Source: Rhodospirillales bacterium (lineage in GTDB: Bacteria > Pseudomonadota > Alphaproteobacteria > Rhodospirillales > Defluviicoccaceae). From it: a stretch of 27,470 nucleotides of DNA. The stretch is taken from positions 1 to 27,470 of the forward strand of contig JADJRE010000019.1 in NCBI GenBank assembly GCA_016712375.1, written 5' to 3'. The notes beneath the pieces were generated by a model that was given only the letters and a program-made list of their open reading frames with translations, did no database searches and was not told where the DNA came from. The position numbers were made by a program, and so were the translations under genes. This document shows positions 1-8,885 of the stretch, one piece after another. The first letter of the stretch is position 1. Every line of letters starts with the position of its first letter.

Positions 1-938
1 AGCCAGTTTGAGGAGGTTGTTATGGCATTGGCGGGGTTCGGACGGCGGCCCATCCGAGGCGTGGCATCATGGCGGCGGAGATCGTAGCGGCGGTTGGAAG
101 CTGGTATTCGAACTCGGCGAGTAGCGCGGGACGTGCTTCTGGCGGATGGCCCGGTAGGTGGCGATGATGGCGGTCTTGATGTTTGCCGAGCGCTGGTGTT
201 GACCCTTGAAGGCGGGGTGTCAGCACCGCCTTGCGGACGGACCGGTGCGGATCGGCTGATACGTGCAATCCGGCGTCGGTGACGCCACGAGAAACAGGCA
301 GAGCCGTGCCGACTGACGGTGGTGGTGGGATCGAGGCTGCGTCGGGCCAGCTTTGGACCTCCTTGCGGCGGAAGCCCCTGACCCGGCGCAGCTTCAGAGC
401 TACCGGCTTGCCGCTGGGGCGTGGTGCCGACGGCGGCGATGATCGGCTTCTGCCGGGCGCGCCGCCGCCGCGCTTGCCACCGGAGCGCTCACCGCCGAGA
501 TAGCCGTCGTCCATCCCACCCGGCCGGTCAGGCGTTTGCCGGCATCCCGTTCCATCATCACCTGCATCAGCTTGTGTTTCAGCTTCCAGGCGGTGTTCTG
601 GGTCACCCCGAGGCGGCGGCCGAGTTCGAGGCTGGAGGTCCGCCCTTGCTCTGCGTCAGCTGGTACATGCGCGAAACCAGCTGCCCAGCGGCATCTTCTT
701 GGTCAGGCGAAGATCGTCCCGGCGATCGGCGAGGTCTGCCGTCGGCAGGACGTGCACTGCCAGAGCGCGCGGGTCTTGAGGACGCAGTGATCCTGCCCAC
801 CGCAGCCGGGGGCAGACGAAGCCGTGCGGCCAGCGCCAGCCGAACACCGCCTCCCGACACCGATCCTCGCTCCTCGTAAAGCTCATCGAACCGCGCCTCG
901 CTGAGCCCCTTCTGAAACTGAACGCTGTTGCGCGCCAT
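1..938 (-). pseudogene. IS1595-family transposase, frameshifted, 3' end cut by window edge
   Basis: This was a DDE-type transposase of the IS1595 family, which moves its own insertion sequence. Family-typical pieces appear in order on the minus strand but in different frames: the start MARNSVQFQKGLSEARFDEL at 938, a damaged zinc-ribbon part around 'GFVCP', LTQSKGG, then VTQNTAWKLKHKLMQVMMER near 600-545, YLGGERSGGKRG near 500, a basic stretch KLRRVRGFRRKEV near 380, RGVTDAG near 280, and LAEFEYQ near 120. At least four frame breaks separate them. A last one at about 20-25 replaces the usual C-terminal end: after the stop, the other frame reads NNLLKLA. The frame pieces keep normal spacing, so the damage is mostly small indels. 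No terminal repeats could be identified. Family assignment is firm; the product cannot be functional as written. Confidence 0.85.
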
Positions 939-1025
939 GCCTCAACCCCGCCTAGCCGCTTGCATGTTCCTATTTTGTACCACACGCCGGCAGGCTGAGA
1001 AAAGTGCGTAATCAGGAATCACTTT

Positions 1026-1417
1026 ATGCCTATGCCTGCCGTCCATCTCGCCGCCCTGCTTGTTGTGCTGACAGGTTTCCTGCTGCCCGCGGCTGCTGCG
1101 CGCCGAGGGTCGACCGGGACGCGGCCGGCTGGAGTGAACGACGCATGGGGCTGCTCGAAGTCGTTGGAGACCGGGTGAGCTGCAACGGCCGGACGATCAC
1201 CGACACTGCTGCCGCGCAAATCCGCGCAGCGCTGGCGTTGGCGTCGACGTCTGAGGCGGTGCTGTTGATCGGCCTTGACGGCGAGCTCAAGCTGAGACAA
1301 TCGCGCGTCGCGACAAACGAGCAGCTCTTCGGCCTCGTCGATGCGATGCCGATGCGTCGGGCCGAGCGTGTCGAAGGTGCCGCGCCGCCCGCCGCCCGCG
1401 ACCAGGACGGCTGCTAA
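1026..1417 (+). CDS. Possible small exported protein, frame broken
   Basis: I do not recognise this gene. The ATG at 1026 opens a convincing signal-peptide-like start (MPMPAVHLAALLVVLTGF followed by LLPAAAARR), but that frame stops near 1177. A different frame, open to a stop at 1417, continues with a plausible soluble domain (VSCNGRTITDTAAAQIR, then AVLLIGLDGELKL, then EQLFGLVDAM). One single-base change between about 1100 and 1150 would join them into a protein of roughly 130 residues. The strand-helix rhythm of the second half faintly recalls the periplasmic domain of ExbD/TolR-type proteins, which I cannot confirm. It could also be chance coding between the IS1595 remnant and the next gene. 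Confidence 0.35.
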
Positions 1418-1595
1418 CCCCTCCGCTTGCTGAAAATCGAGATTGAGGGACGGCGCCGAGGCCGCCGCAATTGATCGGCACCGCCTTCAGCACTGCGTGC
1501 ATGACGCGGCACGTCGATCATGGCGGTCTGCGTGGCAAAATCGAACGGCGGCACCTTCAGCCGCCACACTGGAACAGGGAAAAAAGGACTTTGCG

Positions 1596-2312
1596 ATGAA
1601 AGGTGGTCTGGCGCTGGAAAGCTTTCCCGCAGGCGGAACCGCGGTGGTGATTGGCGCCTCGGGGGCGATTGGCGCCGCGTTTCTCGAAACGCTCCGGCAG
1701 ACGCCTTCCTTCGTGCGCGTAATCGGCCTCGGCCGAACAACGGCACCGGCGCTGGATCTGACCGTGGAGGCCTCGATCGCCGCCGCCGCGGCGGCGCTCG
1801 GTGCGATCGAACCGCGCCTCGTGATCGATGCCACGGGGTTTCTGCACGAGGCGGAGCAGATGCCAGAGCGCAGTTGGCACCACTTGGAGCCGGAACACAT
1901 GGCGAAGGCGTTCGCGGTCAATGCAATTGGACCGGCGCTGTTGATGAAGCATTTCCTTCCAAAGTTACCGCGCACTGGCAAGGCGCTGTTCGCGACGCTG
2001 TCAGCGAAGGTGGGGAGCGTAGGGGACAACCAATTGGGCGGCTGGTACAGTCACCGCGCCTCGAAGGCGGCGCTCAACCAGTTGGTGCATACCGCGGCGA
2101 TTGAGCTGAGGCGGCAGCGGCCGGACGCAATTTGTATGGCGCTGCATCCCGGCACCGTCGACACACCCCTATCCGCCCCCTTCGCCAAGGCCGGGCTGAT
2201 CGTGCGTCCTCCGGCTGAGGCCGTATCACAAATGCTTGCAGTGATCGATGCGCTGACGCCGGCGCAGTCCGGGGGATTCTTCGACTATCGAGGCCGGGAG
2301 TTGCCCTGGTAA
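1596..2312 (+). CDS. C-factor-like short-chain dehydrogenase/reductase (catalytic Tyr replaced by His)
   Basis: Intact 238-residue Rossmann-fold protein of the classical SDR superfamily, closest in style to the CsgA/C-factor-like branch; cytosolic NAD(P)-dependent oxidoreductase, substrate unknown. The start at 1596 is preferred over an upstream in-frame ATG at 1443 because the nucleotide-binding motif VIGASGAIG then falls at residues 17-25, as usual, and a purine-rich stretch (AGGGAAAAAAGGA) lies just upstream. VNAIGP and the serine strand ATLSAKVGSVGDN are present. The active-site segment reads GGWYSHRASKAAL: Lys157 is in place, but residue 153, four before it, is His (CAC) where the family has Tyr (TAC/TAT). 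The next Tyr, at 151, is out of register. C-terminal LHPGTVDTPLS and GGFFDYRGRELPW are typical. It stands apart from the operon starting at 2588. Confidence 0.85.
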   Translation: MKGGLALESFPAGGTAVVIGASGAIGAAFLETLRQTPSFVRVIGLGRTTAPALDLTVEASIAAAAAALGAIEPRLVIDATGFLHEAEQMPERSWHHLEPEHMAKAFAVNAIGPALLMKHFLPKLPRTGKALFATLSAKVGSVGDNQLGGWYSHRASKAALNQLVHTAAIELRRQRPDAICMALHPGTVDTPLSAPFAKAGLIVRPPAEAVSQMLAVIDALTPAQSGGFFDYRGRELPW

Positions 2313-2452
2313 GGAGTGCCACTTTTCACGGTGAAGGCCGTCGTTCTGAAGCCTGAGCCGAATCTCTCCATGCCGTCCGCGCCCGGCGAAGGTCGCACGC
2401 CTTCCTTGGACGGGAGGCCTTACGAGCTTGGCGTTATCCCGCGTATTCGAAC

Positions 2453-2501
2453 GGCGGCTGGCGGCTGGCGGCTGGCGGCTGGCGGCTGGCGGCTGGCGGC
2501 T
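2453..2501 (+). repeat. Seven perfect tandem copies of GGCGGCT (49 bp)
   Basis: Direct reading gives seven uninterrupted copies of the heptamer GGCGGCT, followed by GAATCGG. It lies in the gap between the SDR gene (stop 2312) and the FAD oxidoreductase (start 2588), ending 15 bp before the candidate sigma-factor promoter at 2517. A 7-bp unit changes reading frame when copy number changes. The open frame that crosses it (2316-2519) has no recognisable protein features, so I treat the repeat as non-coding. Nothing else is evident in 2313-2452. Confidence 0.95.
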
Positions 2502-2516
2502 GAATCGGCGCCGGCG

Positions 2517-2542
2517 TGATCTATCGCCGGATCAACGTCGTA
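2517..2542 (+). promoter_or_regulatory. Candidate RpoE (ChrR-type ECF) promoter of the FAD/CFA operon
   Basis: TGATC (2517-2521), 17 bases, then CGTA (2539-2542). Promoters of ChrR-controlled RpoE sigma factors are known to have a TGATC-type -35 and a CGTA/TAAGA-like -10 at about this spacing. The element sits 45 bp before the ATG at 2588. An element with identical spacing and core bases precedes rpoE (11829-11854). No start site has been measured; this is a motif match supported by context. Confidence 0.55.
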
Positions 2543-2587
2543 GTTACTTTGACACGTTCTGAATCCCCACCCCGCTTGCTGTGACAA

Positions 2588-3871
2588 ATGCCTCGTGATC
2601 TGATCACTCCCCCGTCTTCGCAGCGGATTGCAGTCGCTGGTGGCGGTGCCGCCGGTCTCTCCGCCGCCCGGTTACTCGAGCCACGTCCACGACGTGACGC
2701 TGTTCGATCGCGCCGGCCGCCTCGGTGGCCACGCCAACACCGTCGATGTCGCGGGCCCGGACGGACCGGTCGCAGTCGATACCGGCTTCATCGTTTACAA
2801 TGTCCTCAACTATCCAAACTTGGCGGCGTTATTCACCTGTTTGGGGGTGAAAACCCAGCCCAGCACCATGTCGTTCGGCGTGTCGATTGACGACGGCGCA
2901 CTCGAATACGCCGGCTCCGATCTGTGGTCGCTGATCGCCCAGAAGCGCAATCTGATCCGGCCGCGGTTCTGGCGGATGATCGCCGATGCGCTGCGGTTCT
3001 ATCGCCAGGGACCGGAGCTCCTGCATCGGCCGGACGCGGAGCAGACCTCCCTCGGTGACTACCTCCGCCGCGAAGGCTATTCCCCGGCGTTCATCGACGA
3101 CCATCTGCTGCCGATGGCGGCCGCCATCTGGTCGGCCCCGGCGGCGGCAATGCTCGATCACCCGGCCGCTGCCTTCGTCCGCTTCGCGATGAATCACGGC
3201 CTGATGCAGGTGACCAACCGGCCACAGTGGCGCACCGTCACCGGCGGCAGCCGCTGCTATGTGGAGAAGATGGCGGCGGCTCTCACCGGTAAGGTGCGCC
3301 TCGCCACGGAGGTCAGACGGATTCGCCGCCTGCCGATCGATCCGATCACCGGCACGTCCGGCCGGGTCGTGATCAAAGACAGCAGTGGCGCCGTCCAGCA
3401 CTTCGACCAGGTGGTGATCGGTGCACATGCCGACGAGGCGCTCGCGCTCCTCGCCGATCCCTCAGCAGCCGAAACGGCCGTGCTCGGCGCCTTCACCTAC
3501 ACCGCCAACACTGCGGTGTTCTGCGTCACCTACTGGATGAACCGGCTGCAATCACTGGACGAAGCGGTGCCGCTGTTCGTCACCCTCAACCCACACCGCG
3601 AGCCGCGGCCCGATATCGTCCACGCCACCTTCAGCTACGATCATCCGTCCTACGACGTGGTGGCGCTGGCGGCGCAGCGGCAGCTGGCGACGATTCAGGG
3701 CGTCCAACGGACCTGGTTCTGCGGCAGCTACTTCGGCGCCGGCTTTCACGAGGACGCTCTCGCCTCGGGTCTGGCGGCGGCGGAAGGGATCGGTGGCGTC
3801 CGTCGCCCGTGGCCCGCGGCCGGCGAGGCTCTGCCGACCGGGGATGGCTGGCGCGGAGTGCGGCCGCGTGA
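2588..3871 (+). CDS. FAD/NAD-binding amine-oxidase-like protein (COG2907 type), frame broken
   Basis: Predicted flavoprotein of the amine-oxidase fold that recurs beside DUF1365 and CFA-synthase genes; inferred to act on membrane lipid acyl chains, reaction unproven. The ATG at 2588 opens IAVAGGGAAGLSAARLL, the FAD-binding GxGxxG loop. A single extra base near 2680 shifts the frame; the next frame gives DVTLFDRAGRLGGHANTV, VDTGFIVYN, LGDYLRREGYS, WRTVTGGSRCYVEKM and finally WFCGSYFGAGFHEDALASGL near 3775, the family's C-terminal FAD motif. The 3' end is uncertain: a further shift could place the stop at 3869-3871, overlapping the GTG of the DUF1365 gene. Without it the frame runs on and merges falsely with the DUF1365 tail as one 673-residue reading frame. 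First gene after the candidate RpoE promoter. Confidence 0.8.
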
Positions 3872-4649
3872 GCGATCCCGCTTCCGCCATCTATGTCGGC
3901 GGTGGTGCACCAGCGGTTCAAACCGCGGCGGCATCGGCTCTCGTATCGCGTCTTCAGCGTCCTTCTCGACCTCGACGAACTGCCGCGGCTCGGTCGTGAC
4001 CTCCGCCTGTTTGCCCACAATCGCTGGGAGCTCTCAGTTTTCACGACCGCGATTACGGCGACGGTTCGGGAGCGCCGCTTCGCCAATGGATCGAACAGCA
4101 GCTTGGGGCCGCCGGGGTGCAACTGCAGGGCGGGCCGATCCGGGTCCTCTGTTACCCGCGGATGTTCGGCTTCGTGTTCAACCCGATCACCGTCTACTTC
4201 TGCTACCACCGCGCTGGCAGACTTGCCGGCCTCGTCTACAAGTGAACAACACCTTCGGCGAGCGCCACAGCTACGTGATCGCCACCGATGAGGGCGATCT
4301 GGTGGAGGTGCGGCAGGACTGTGACAAGCAGTTCCATGTCTCGCCGTTCATGCCGATGCAGTGCCGCTACGACTTTCGGATCCGGCCGCCGGGCGATGCG
4401 GTGAGCGTCGTCATCAATCAGACCGATGGCGAAGGCCCGCTGCTCTACGCCGCCTTCCGCGGTGACCGGCTGGCGTTTACCGACCGAGGCCTTGCCGCCT
4501 GTCTGGTGCGCCATCCGCTGATGACGCTCAAGGTTATCGCCGGCATCCACTGGGAGGCGCTCAGATTGTGGATCAAGGGCGTCCCGCTGGTTCGCCGGCC
4601 GCAGCCGCCGGCCAATTTGGTCACGATCGTTTCCCCGCACTCGAGGTAA
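3868..4649 (+). CDS. DUF1365 family protein, frame broken
   Basis: DUF1365 (COG3496) protein of about 260 residues, function unproven, almost always encoded between a COG2907 flavoprotein and a CFA-type methyltransferase, so presumed to serve the same lipid modification. GTG at 3868 gives SDPASAIYVG. One extra base near 3900 leads to VVHQRFKPRRHRLSYRVF and LDLDELPRL; a shift near 4035 to FHDRDYGDGS, LCYPRMFGFVFNPITVYF and LAGLVY; and a missing base near 4242 (Y-E-V-N-N expected where the frame reads a stop after TAC AAG) to NNTFGERHSY, KQFHVSPFMPM and the end at 4649. The motif FNPITVYFCY and the order of all blocks are typical, so only small indels separate it from an intact gene. Six bases separate its stop from the next ATG. 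Confidence 0.8.
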
Positions 4650-4655
4650 TCGCTT

Positions 4656-5907
4656 ATGCCGCTGGCCGATGCGCCGCTCCCGCTGCGACAGGATGCGACT
4701 ACTTCCACGATAGCCATGTCCGAGGCCGCCTCGGGGCGCTGGGTCCGGGCCTTCGTCCAGATGATGACCCGCATCAGCGTCGGCAGCTGCACGTTGATCC
4801 TGCCGGACGGGTCGCGGTTGCAATTCGCGGGTGAGGCGATGCCGGACATGCATGCGACGCTGCGGCTCGAAAGCGCCGCAGCGGCGCGCAGTCTGTTTGT
4901 CGGCGGCGACGTCGGGTTTGCCGAGGCCTACATCGACGGTCACTGGAACACGCCCGATCTGGCGGCATTTCTCAAGATTGCGCTCCGCAACGAACCGGCC
5001 ACTGGCAGCAACAAGGCCGGCGCCTTCCTGGTCAAGCAGTTGCGTCGCCTCTATCGCCTGTCGTGCGCCAATAGCCGAAGCGGCAGCCGCCGCAATATCG
5101 CCCACCACTACGACCTGGGTAACGCATTTTACCGGCAGTGGCTCGATCCGGACATGACCTATTCGTCGGCGCTGTTCGACGCGCCGGGGCAGAGCCTTGA
5201 GGCCGCGCAGGCGAACAAGTACCGCAACCTGGCGCGGCTTCTGGACTTGAAACCGGGCCTCGATCTGCTGGAAATCGGCTGCGGCTGGGGGTCGTTCGCG
5301 CTGCTGGCGGCGCGCGAGTACGGCTGCCGGGTCACCGCGCTCACCATCTCGTCCGAACAGGCCGCCTGGGCACGGGCGCGGGTGGCGGAAGCGGGATTGT
5401 CGGATCGGGTCGAGATCCGGCTGCAGGACTATCGCGATGTTGAAGGTCACTACGACCGCATCGCTTCGATCGAGATGCTGGAGGCGGTCGGCCAGAGCTA
5501 CTGGCCGGGGTATTTCCAGACGCTGAAGCAGCGGCTGCGGGCCGGACGGCGTCGCCAGCTTGCAGTTCATCACCATCGAGGACCGCCGTTTTCCCACCTA
5601 CAGCCGCAACACGGATTTCATCCAGCGCTACATCTTCCCGGGCGGTCTGCTGCCGTCGTTGGCGGCGATCGACCAGCAGTGCGCTCAGGCCGGCTTTCGC
5701 TCCGGCCACCGCCTCGCTTTCGGTCGCTCCTACGTCGAGACGCTGGTGCACTGGCGGCATGCCTTCGACCGCGCCTGGCCGAACATTGCACCGCTCGGCT
5801 TCGACGAGCGCTTCCGCCGCATGTGGCACTATTACCTCGGCTATTGCGAAGCGGGTTTCCGCGCCGGCGCCATCGACGTCGTCCAGCTTCGCCTCGTCCA
5901 CAGCTGA
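4656..5907 (+). CDS. Cyclopropane-fatty-acid-synthase-type SAM methyltransferase, one frame break
   Basis: S-adenosylmethionine-dependent enzyme that adds a methylene or methyl group to double bonds of membrane phospholipid acyl chains (CfaS/COG2230 family). ATG at 4656; an alternative in-frame ATG lies at 4716. Family blocks: HYDLGNAFYRQWLDPDMTYS, SAM-binding LEIGCGWGSFALLAA near residues 205-219, SIEMLEAVG, then, after a missing base near 5550, ITIEDRRFPTYSRNTDFIQR, YIFPGGLLPS and the C-terminal FRRMWHYYLGYCEAGFR. Length about 417 residues is normal. In Rhodobacter sphaeroides, CFA-type enzymes belong to the RpoE-ChrR regulon, and some members make methylated or furan fatty acids instead of cyclopropane rings; the sequence here does not decide between those reactions. 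Confidence 0.85.
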
Positions 5908-5923
5908 GACCGGCGCCGCCCGG

Positions 5924-7288
5924 ATGCCCTGTTCACAGCTGCTTCGCCGGCGGACACTCGCCTTCTACGCGCTCCCGGCCTTCGCACTGGCGATGCCGAC
6001 CATACCGCTCTACGTCTACCTGCCAGCGTACTATGCCGACGACCTTGGGCTGGGGCTGGCGGCGACCGGCGCGGCGCTGTTGTGGGCGCGGGTGTTCGAC
6101 GTCATCACCGATCCGTTGATCGGTGTGCTCAGTGATCGCACCCGCTCGCGCTGGGGGCGGCGCAAGCCATGGATCGCCGCTGGTGCCATCATCGCCGCGC
6201 TGGGGCTGGTCCGGCTGATGGACCCCGCCGGCAGTGTCAGTTTCCTCTACCTCCTCGGCTGGTCGGCCCTCCTCTACCTCGGCTGGACTTTGGTCGCCAT
6301 TCCCTACAACGCATGGGGCGCGGAGCTGTCGCCCGACTATCACGAGCGCGCCCGGATCACCGGGCCGCGAGAAGCGACGACGGTGGCTGGGGTGCTCGCT
6401 GCCGGGCTTGCGCCGTTCGTCGCGCTGAAGCTGGGGGGCAACGAGGCCGACGGCATCGCCGCCGTCGCCTGGCTGGCGGTGGCGGTGGGCGGGCCGGCGA
6501 TCGTGCTGCTCTTGTGGACAGTGGCCGACCGGAAAACCGCTGCGCACGGCGCCGGGGCCGCGGCCCCGCATTTCCTGGCGGCACGCGCGCGAGTTGCTTG
6601 CCAATCGCCCGTTCGTCCGACTGATGTCGGCTTGGTTCGTCAACGGCTTCGCCAACGGCCTGCCGTCGGTGCTTTTCGTCCTCGACCTGGAGTACGGCCT
6701 CCAGGTCGATCAGGTGACCAACAACCTGTTGATCATGGCCTATTTCGTCGCCGGAATCGTCGCCATCCCATTCTGGGTGGGCTCAGCCGGCGCATCGGCA
6801 AGAACCGCGCCTGGTGTTGGGCGATGATCCTCGCCTGCATCTCGTTCGTCTGGGTGCCACTGCTGCAGCCGGGCGACGTTGTGCCGTTTCTAATCATCTG
6901 CCTGCTCACCGGGATGGCCTTCGGTGCCGATTCTGGCGTTGCCGCCGGCGATGCAGGCGGACGTCGTCGATTCGACACGCTTCGCAGTGGCCAGGAGCGG
7001 GCGGGTCTGTTTTTCGCGCTGTGGAGCATGAGCACCAAGCTGGCGACCGCCGGCGCCGTTGGCGTCGCCTTCCCGCTGCTGGCCGCCTTCGGCTTCAAGC
7101 CCGGGCAAAGTAATGGCCCCGCCGCCTTGCTGGCGCTGGCAGTGATCTATGCCCTGGTTCCCACCGTAATGAAGGTTTGTGCGATATCCGTGATGTGGTC
7201 TCACCCAATTACGTCGCGCCGGCAGCAAACGATCAGGCGCCGACTAGATCAGATTGTCGAACGAAACATGCGAAGGGACTTCGAGTGA
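5924..7288 (+). CDS. MFS permease (GPH/MFS_2 type), several frame breaks
   Basis: Twelve-helix inner-membrane transporter of the glycoside-pentoside-hexuronide-like MFS branch, substrate unknown. ATG at 5924 gives MPCSQLLRRRTLAFYALPAF; conserved loops are DVITDPLIGVLSDRTRSRWG, RRKPWI and IPYNAWGAELSPDYHERARI, the family's cytoplasmic signature. The frame breaks near 6575 (continuing with RPFVRLMSAWFVNGFANGLP), near 6775 (RRIGKNRAWCWAM) and twice around 6940-6985, where the other frame carries LALPPAMQADVVD, after which DTLRSGQERAGLFFALWSM resumes. The C-terminus MRRDFE ends at 7288, and its TGA overlaps the GTG of the next gene (GTGA). An MFS gene of this type is also part of the ChrR-linked lipid cluster in Rhodobacter. 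Function in lipid or precursor export is only inference. Confidence 0.75.
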   Translation: MPCSQLLRRRTLAFYALPAFALAMPTIPLYVYLPAYYADDLGLGLAATGAALLWARVFDVITDPLIGVLSDRTRSRWGRRKPWIAAGAIIAALGLVRLMDPAGSVSFLYLLGWSALLYLGWTLVAIPYNAWGAELSPDYHERARITGPREATTVAGVLAAGLAPFVALKLGGNEADGIAAVAWLAVAVGGPAIVLLLWTVADRKTAAHGAGAAAPHFLAARARVACQSPVRPTDVGLVRQRLRQRPAVGAFRPRPGVRPPGRSGDQQPVDHGLFRRRNRRHPILGGLSRRIGKNRAWCWAMILACISFVWVPLLQPGDVVPFLIICLLTGMAFGADSGVAAGDAGGRRRFDTLRSGQERAGLFFALWSMSTKLATAGAVGVAFPLLAAFGFKPGQSNGPAALLALAVIYALVPTVMKVCAISVMWSHPITSRRQQTIRRRLDQIVERNMRRDFE

Positions 7289-7860
7289 CGCGCCGCGTGG
7301 CCCTGGTACTGTTGAGTGTCTTGTCAATTACCGGATGCGGATCAATGAAATCCGAAGACTTTGCAGGCCAGAAGCCGCATTTCGTCGTCGAAGATTACTT
7401 CAGCGGGCAAACGCGGGCTTGGGGCATATTTGAAGATCGGTTCGGAGACGTCAGGGCTCAGTTCACCGTTGAAATCGACGGCAAATGGGACGGCAAGGAA
7501 CTGGTCCTCGATGAGGACTTTCTCTATGCCGATGGGCGTACTGACCGCCGCGTCTGGACGATCGCCAAGATCGACGACAACACCTATCAGGGCCGCGCCG
7601 CCGACGTCATCGGCGTTGCCACAGGCCGTGCCTTCGGCAATGCGCTCAACTGGCGTTACGACATCGATCTTAAGGTGGGCGGCGATAAAACCTACCGCGT
7701 CCACTTCAACGATTGGATGTTTCTGCAGCCTGACGGCGTGCTGCTGAACCGCGCCCGGGTAACCAAGTGGGGCATCGAAGTCGGTGAAGTGACGCTGGTT
7801 TTCGCCAAGAACAACCATCCCATCCCGCAGCGGCCACCGCGGTACAGTCCGCAGCCCTGA
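7285..7860 (+). CDS. DUF3833 family lipoprotein
   Basis: Intact 191-residue protein. GTG at 7285 is chosen because it overlaps the upstream TGA by four bases and gives a clean lipoprotein signal, RRVALVLLSVLSITGC, with lipobox ITGC; the mature protein would be lipid-anchored at the Cys near residue 18. The body has the lipocalin-like DUF3833 pattern: FVVEDYFSGQTRAWGIFEDR, GDVRAQFTVEIDGKWDG, LVLDEDFLYADGRTDRRVW and the C-terminal FNDWMFLQPDGVLLNRARVT. DUF3833 proteins are regular members of the ChrR/CFA gene neighbourhood; their role is unknown, and a lipid-binding or chaperone role in the envelope is inference. Last gene of the + operon; its stop lies 30 bp from the stop of the convergent SnoaL-like gene. 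Confidence 0.85.
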   Translation: MTRRVALVLLSVLSITGCGSMKSEDFAGQKPHFVVEDYFSGQTRAWGIFEDRFGDVRAQFTVEIDGKWDGKELVLDEDFLYADGRTDRRVWTIAKIDDNTYQGRAADVIGVATGRAFGNALNWRYDIDLKVGGDKTYRVHFNDWMFLQPDGVLLNRARVTKWGIEVGEVTLVFAKNNHPIPQRPPRYSPQP

Positions 7861-7890
7861 CGCTGTAATCTGCCGCCCTCCGCCGCGATC

Positions 7891-8292
7891 CTAATATCTG
7901 ACGGAAAATCTCCGCAGCTTCGAATAAACAGACGATGCGGCGTCCCAGTGGTCGATATGGGCGGAGACGCGTCCGTCCGCCGCGAGGTAAACTTCGCTCA
8001 CCCCCTGAAACGGCAGGTCTTGTCGCAGTCTCCGGACACGGCCGGAGAACTGCCAGCTGATGTACCAGCAGATATCGTCAAACTGGGCGCGGCGGATTAC
8101 TTTGAAATGGGGGTGCTCGACATCCTCGAACATCTTCGCGAAGACTTGCCGCATCGCCTCCTGACAGCGGGTGTCATTGAACGGATCGCGAAACCGCACG
8201 TCGTCGGTGGTCAGAGCCATCAACTCGTCAAGCCGGTCTGGCGTAAGCTGCTCCAACAGGCGGATGTAGCGATCGGCGGGACGATCCGTCAT
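7891..8292 (-). CDS. SnoaL-like (NTF2 fold) protein
   Basis: A 133-residue protein with the small alpha+beta barrel pattern of SnoaL/ketosteroid-isomerase-like proteins: MTDRPADRYIRLLEQLTPDR, DVRFRDPFNDTR, MRQVFAKMFEDVEHPHFKVI, ICWYISWQFSGR, DHWDAASSVYSKLRRFSVRY. The start at 8292 is chosen because ATGA overlaps the expected stop of the upstream SDR gene (TGA 8291-8289). As written the SDR frame reads straight through, creating an apparent fusion; two one-base losses (in TGGGGCTGG and CTGCCTAT) explain this. Last gene of the - strand rpoE operon. SnoaL-like proteins next to SDR genes are common in ChrR-linked clusters; ligand unknown. Confidence 0.8.
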   Translation of the reverse strand: MTDRPADRYIRLLEQLTPDRLDELMALTTDDVRFRDPFNDTRCQEAMRQVFAKMFEDVEHPHFKVIRRAQFDDICWYISWQFSGRVRRLRQDLPFQGVSEVYLAADGRVSAHIDHWDAASSVYSKLRRFSVRY

Positions 8293-8885
8293 CGGTCGCG
8301 AACGAGCGATCGCGTCACCGCGAAGAACACCGAATAGGCAGGCAACGCAGCAGCTCCAGCCCCAAGTGAACCGGCGTGGAAAGGTGATCTCGAAGCCGCC
8401 ACGATCGAGACCGTCGGCGATCCGGCGGGCGGCGAATTCGGGCGAGCGCAGGAACGGCATCTTGAAGTCGTTGCTGTCGGTGAGCGGCGTCTTGATGAAT
8501 CCGGGATTGATTACCGTCAGCCTCACCCCGGCACGATCGAGTTCCGGCTTCAGGGCTTCGCACATGGTAATCACTGCCGCCTTGGAGGCGCCGTAGGCGG
8601 CAGCGGTGGGCAGACCGCGATAACCGGCGACCGAGGCAACGACGGCGACGTGGCCGGCGCGGCGGGCGATGAAGCGCGGCAACAGCGCCGCCAGCCCGTG
8701 CACCGCGCCGAAGAAGTTGACCTCCATCAGGGTGCGGAAGGTCTCGATGCGGAAATCCGCCGCGCTGACTGGTGTGTGCGTCCCGGCATTAAGGATGGCG
8801 ATGTCGATCGGACCGTGTGCCGCCTCAATCGCAGCCACTGCCGCATCGACGCCGGCGGCATCGGTGATATCGACGACGTAGGGTG

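Noticed and set aside
2316..2519. Short open frame across the heptamer repeat encoding repeated GGWRLAA
   Set aside because: No ribosome-binding site, no recognisable fold, and the repeat is simple DNA slippage sequence; more likely non-coding.
2628..4649. One continuous 673-residue reading frame joining the flavoprotein and DUF1365
   Set aside because: The start of the flavoprotein and the N-terminal two thirds of DUF1365 lie in other frames; the fusion arises from several single-base breaks, not from a true two-domain gene.
7891..8838. Apparent SDR-SnoaL fusion protein on the minus strand
   Set aside because: Two one-base losses explain the read-through. The repaired SDR ends in a TGA that overlaps the SnoaL ATG, like the other junctions of this operon.
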